Assembly: GCA_013399855.1 (NCBI GenBank)
Contig: VXAY01002825.1
Span: 144,739 to 208,738, forward strand
Source: Oxyruncus cristatus
Taxonomy: Eukaryota; Chordata; Aves; Passeriformes; Cotingidae
Direction: 5' to 3'
Length of the DNA stretch: 64,000 nt
Shown here in pieces: positions 62,201 to 64,000 of the stretch. Below the pieces are notes generated by a model. The model had not been told where the DNA came from. It made no database searches and saw only the letters and a list, made by a program, of their open reading frames with translations. The first letter of the stretch is position 1. Each line of letters begins with the position of its first letter. Position numbers and translations under genes: made by a program.

Positions 62201-63870
62201 CATTGGTGCAACCCAGTTGAAAATAGCAGTGATACCCTATTAAAAGCAGGAGGAAACTAATACTGTAATAACCTATACTACCCATTGACATTTAAAACAT
62301 GATTATTTCTCACCTTTAGTTGAACCCTTACTTCTATTGAATTAATGAAATTTCGTAATATATTTGCTGCCCTTTTCTCCCAGATGTCAAGTGGGTTTTG
62401 CTTTTAGTCATCTGAAATATAACAGCTCCATATGAAACTAATCCCATGCACAGGTCAGACAATCTGTTGCTGCTGAACAGAGAAGCAATAGACTGTAATG
62501 TTAGTCTTTTTAGTCAAGCCTTGAGGTGCTACAGTGTTCTCTAAAGAGATCTTTCCTCTTAGCCAAAAGCTGTGCTTCACCAGCTGATAATTTTGCTGCT
62601 ATTCCTCTTTTCTGTTTTCTGTCTTGTGACCAAGCAAAGCCATTCAATTCATCTAGACCACAGTTGTTGCACGTCAGGGATTTCATAACTTGCCTCTAAC
62701 TCAAACTGCAGTATTTGGTTTTTTTCTCTTACAGGAAAAAAACAGACATAACACAGCAAATGATTAGGCACATACCTTAAGAGCCCCATTTTTAATCCAC
62801 TTGGTACTTCTTGGAGAGAGAAGATGAGAGAGCTGGGTAAAAAAGTATTGCTTAGGGACAAAGAGAGACTCTTCCAGAGGCTTGGACAACAATCTATAAG
62901 TCTATAACCAGATATTTGCTACAATTTTTAAATAGAAGAGGCAAAGATTCACAACAAAGATGTGAACTATCATGCCTGCACCCAGTACTGTAGATTTCCA
63001 ATGCTGTATCTTAAGGGCAAAGAATTAAGGGAAAAACTTAATAAACTCTCCTCACCTAGAATAATTTTTGTCAACCATTTGGGAATCACGTTCTATTGAG
63101 CTGTTGAAACAAGGGACCAAAAAAAGAGCCTTTTTCTCACAGAGCTTATATGATGTAGGTGGAGAAGATTTTTTTTTTTTTTGATTGCTCCATTTATTTG
63201 CAATGGTAATAGGATACTCTTAATGCCCACGCAGTTGAGCCAAAGGACAGGCTGATTAATACCAGAAAAGTGGGATAAAGGAAAAAATGGATCTGAAACT
63301 GCCCTTCTAACCTTCATTTAGAAAATTAATGATTGCTTAGGTTACTTTAGATCTCCAGCTATTTTTCATGTTATTAATACAGTGTCAAAAAGTCTCATTT
63401 AAAGATTAATTGACCCAAAAAGATGAAATTCCTTCACTGGGGTTTTTGGGTTGGAATGCAGGGCATCGGTTACCGAAAGACACTGCATTAGTGTAGATTC
63501 CCTAAATTCCCTTAGGCTTTTAGTTTATTTTCTCTATACTTTGTATTTTGGCAGTTCAGCAAGGTCAATTCATTGAGCACATACATTACTAATTATGTGG
63601 GTGCTGCATGAGGTCCGATTGAAAACTACCTATCCACAATCTTCAAAGACATTAAGAGTAGTTTACACTCGTTTAAGCTCTGCTTTGCATTCTTCTCATG
63701 TTTTACAAAGATAAGGATTTCGCAATATACCACATTTCATATCTGCGCATCCACGTCTTTAAAAACAAAAAACTCCTTTTGTGTCTTTACTGATCTCTGA
63801 ATTTTAAGGTTTTAAAAAAAATCTATCCACACACGAAAATGGCCATGTTCAAATAGCAGGTTCATCTTAC
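59229..63870. other. Intergenic region downstream of DYNC2I1
   Basis: AT-rich, with poly-T runs near 60200 and 63170. In mammals the next gene is VIPR2 in convergent orientation; I searched the minus strand for its C-terminal exons and did not see them. No repeats or RNA genes recognised. Confidence 0.7.
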
Positions 63871-64000
63871 CTCCTCCACATAGGCCAATAGCAAATGCTG
63901 AAGAAAAGAAATACAGAGTAACAGAGGGAACACGCAATGACACTTTTCTTCCAAGTATGGTATGTCCTCCAAGCTCCTGGCAATCTGTGGCATAGGAATT

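Noticed and set aside
58800..64000. Expected neighbour VIPR2
   Set aside because: No minus-strand segment resembling the seventh helix or C-terminal tail of VIPR2 was seen; it probably lies beyond 64000.
1..64000. CRISPR arrays, operons, riboswitches, tRNA or rRNA genes
   Set aside because: The window is vertebrate nuclear DNA and no regularly spaced repeats, cloverleaf-like genes or rRNA segments were recognised.

Overview
This is vertebrate nuclear DNA, almost certainly from a bird and probably a songbird. The window has spliced genes with GT/AG introns, 5'-truncated CR1 LINEs (the dominant avian retrotransposon) and an LTR fragment of a type common in songbird genomes. It lacks Alu/L1-type mammalian repeats. 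The gene order matches the conserved amniote block ESYT2 (minus strand) next to DYNC2I1, also called WDR60 (plus strand), known from human 7q36.

Layout. Bases 1-23166 appear to be the long first intron of ESYT2 (minus strand). They hold simple repeats, one LTR fragment at 9795-10441 and two exon-like islands I cannot name. ESYT2 exon 1 (23167-23517, minus) lies in a CpG island that contains an 11-base assembly gap. The 8 kb head-to-head spacer (23518-31645) carries a decayed reading frame with a membrane segment on the minus strand, a perfect 17-bp hairpin and two CR1 fragments. The second CR1 ends right against the CpG-rich DYNC2I1 promoter. DYNC2I1 fills 31646-58621. I traced 24 coding exons that join in frame into 1,027 codons plus stop, from a five-codon first exon to the C-terminal WD-repeat exon, followed by a polyadenylation signal at 58770. 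The rest (58776-64000) is intergenic as far as I can see, except for a compact exon pair with an open frame at 58922-59228.

Function. ESYT2 tethers the endoplasmic reticulum to the plasma membrane and transfers lipid. DYNC2I1 is an intermediate chain of dynein-2, the motor for retrograde intraflagellar transport in cilia. They are neighbours but not known to act in one pathway. No novel multi-gene system is evident. The items most worth a second look are the unexplained exon pair downstream of DYNC2I1, two inverted copies of a coding-like ~65-base sequence flanking the DYNC2I1 promoter, and the decayed membrane-glycoprotein-like frame at 25.7-26.3 kb.
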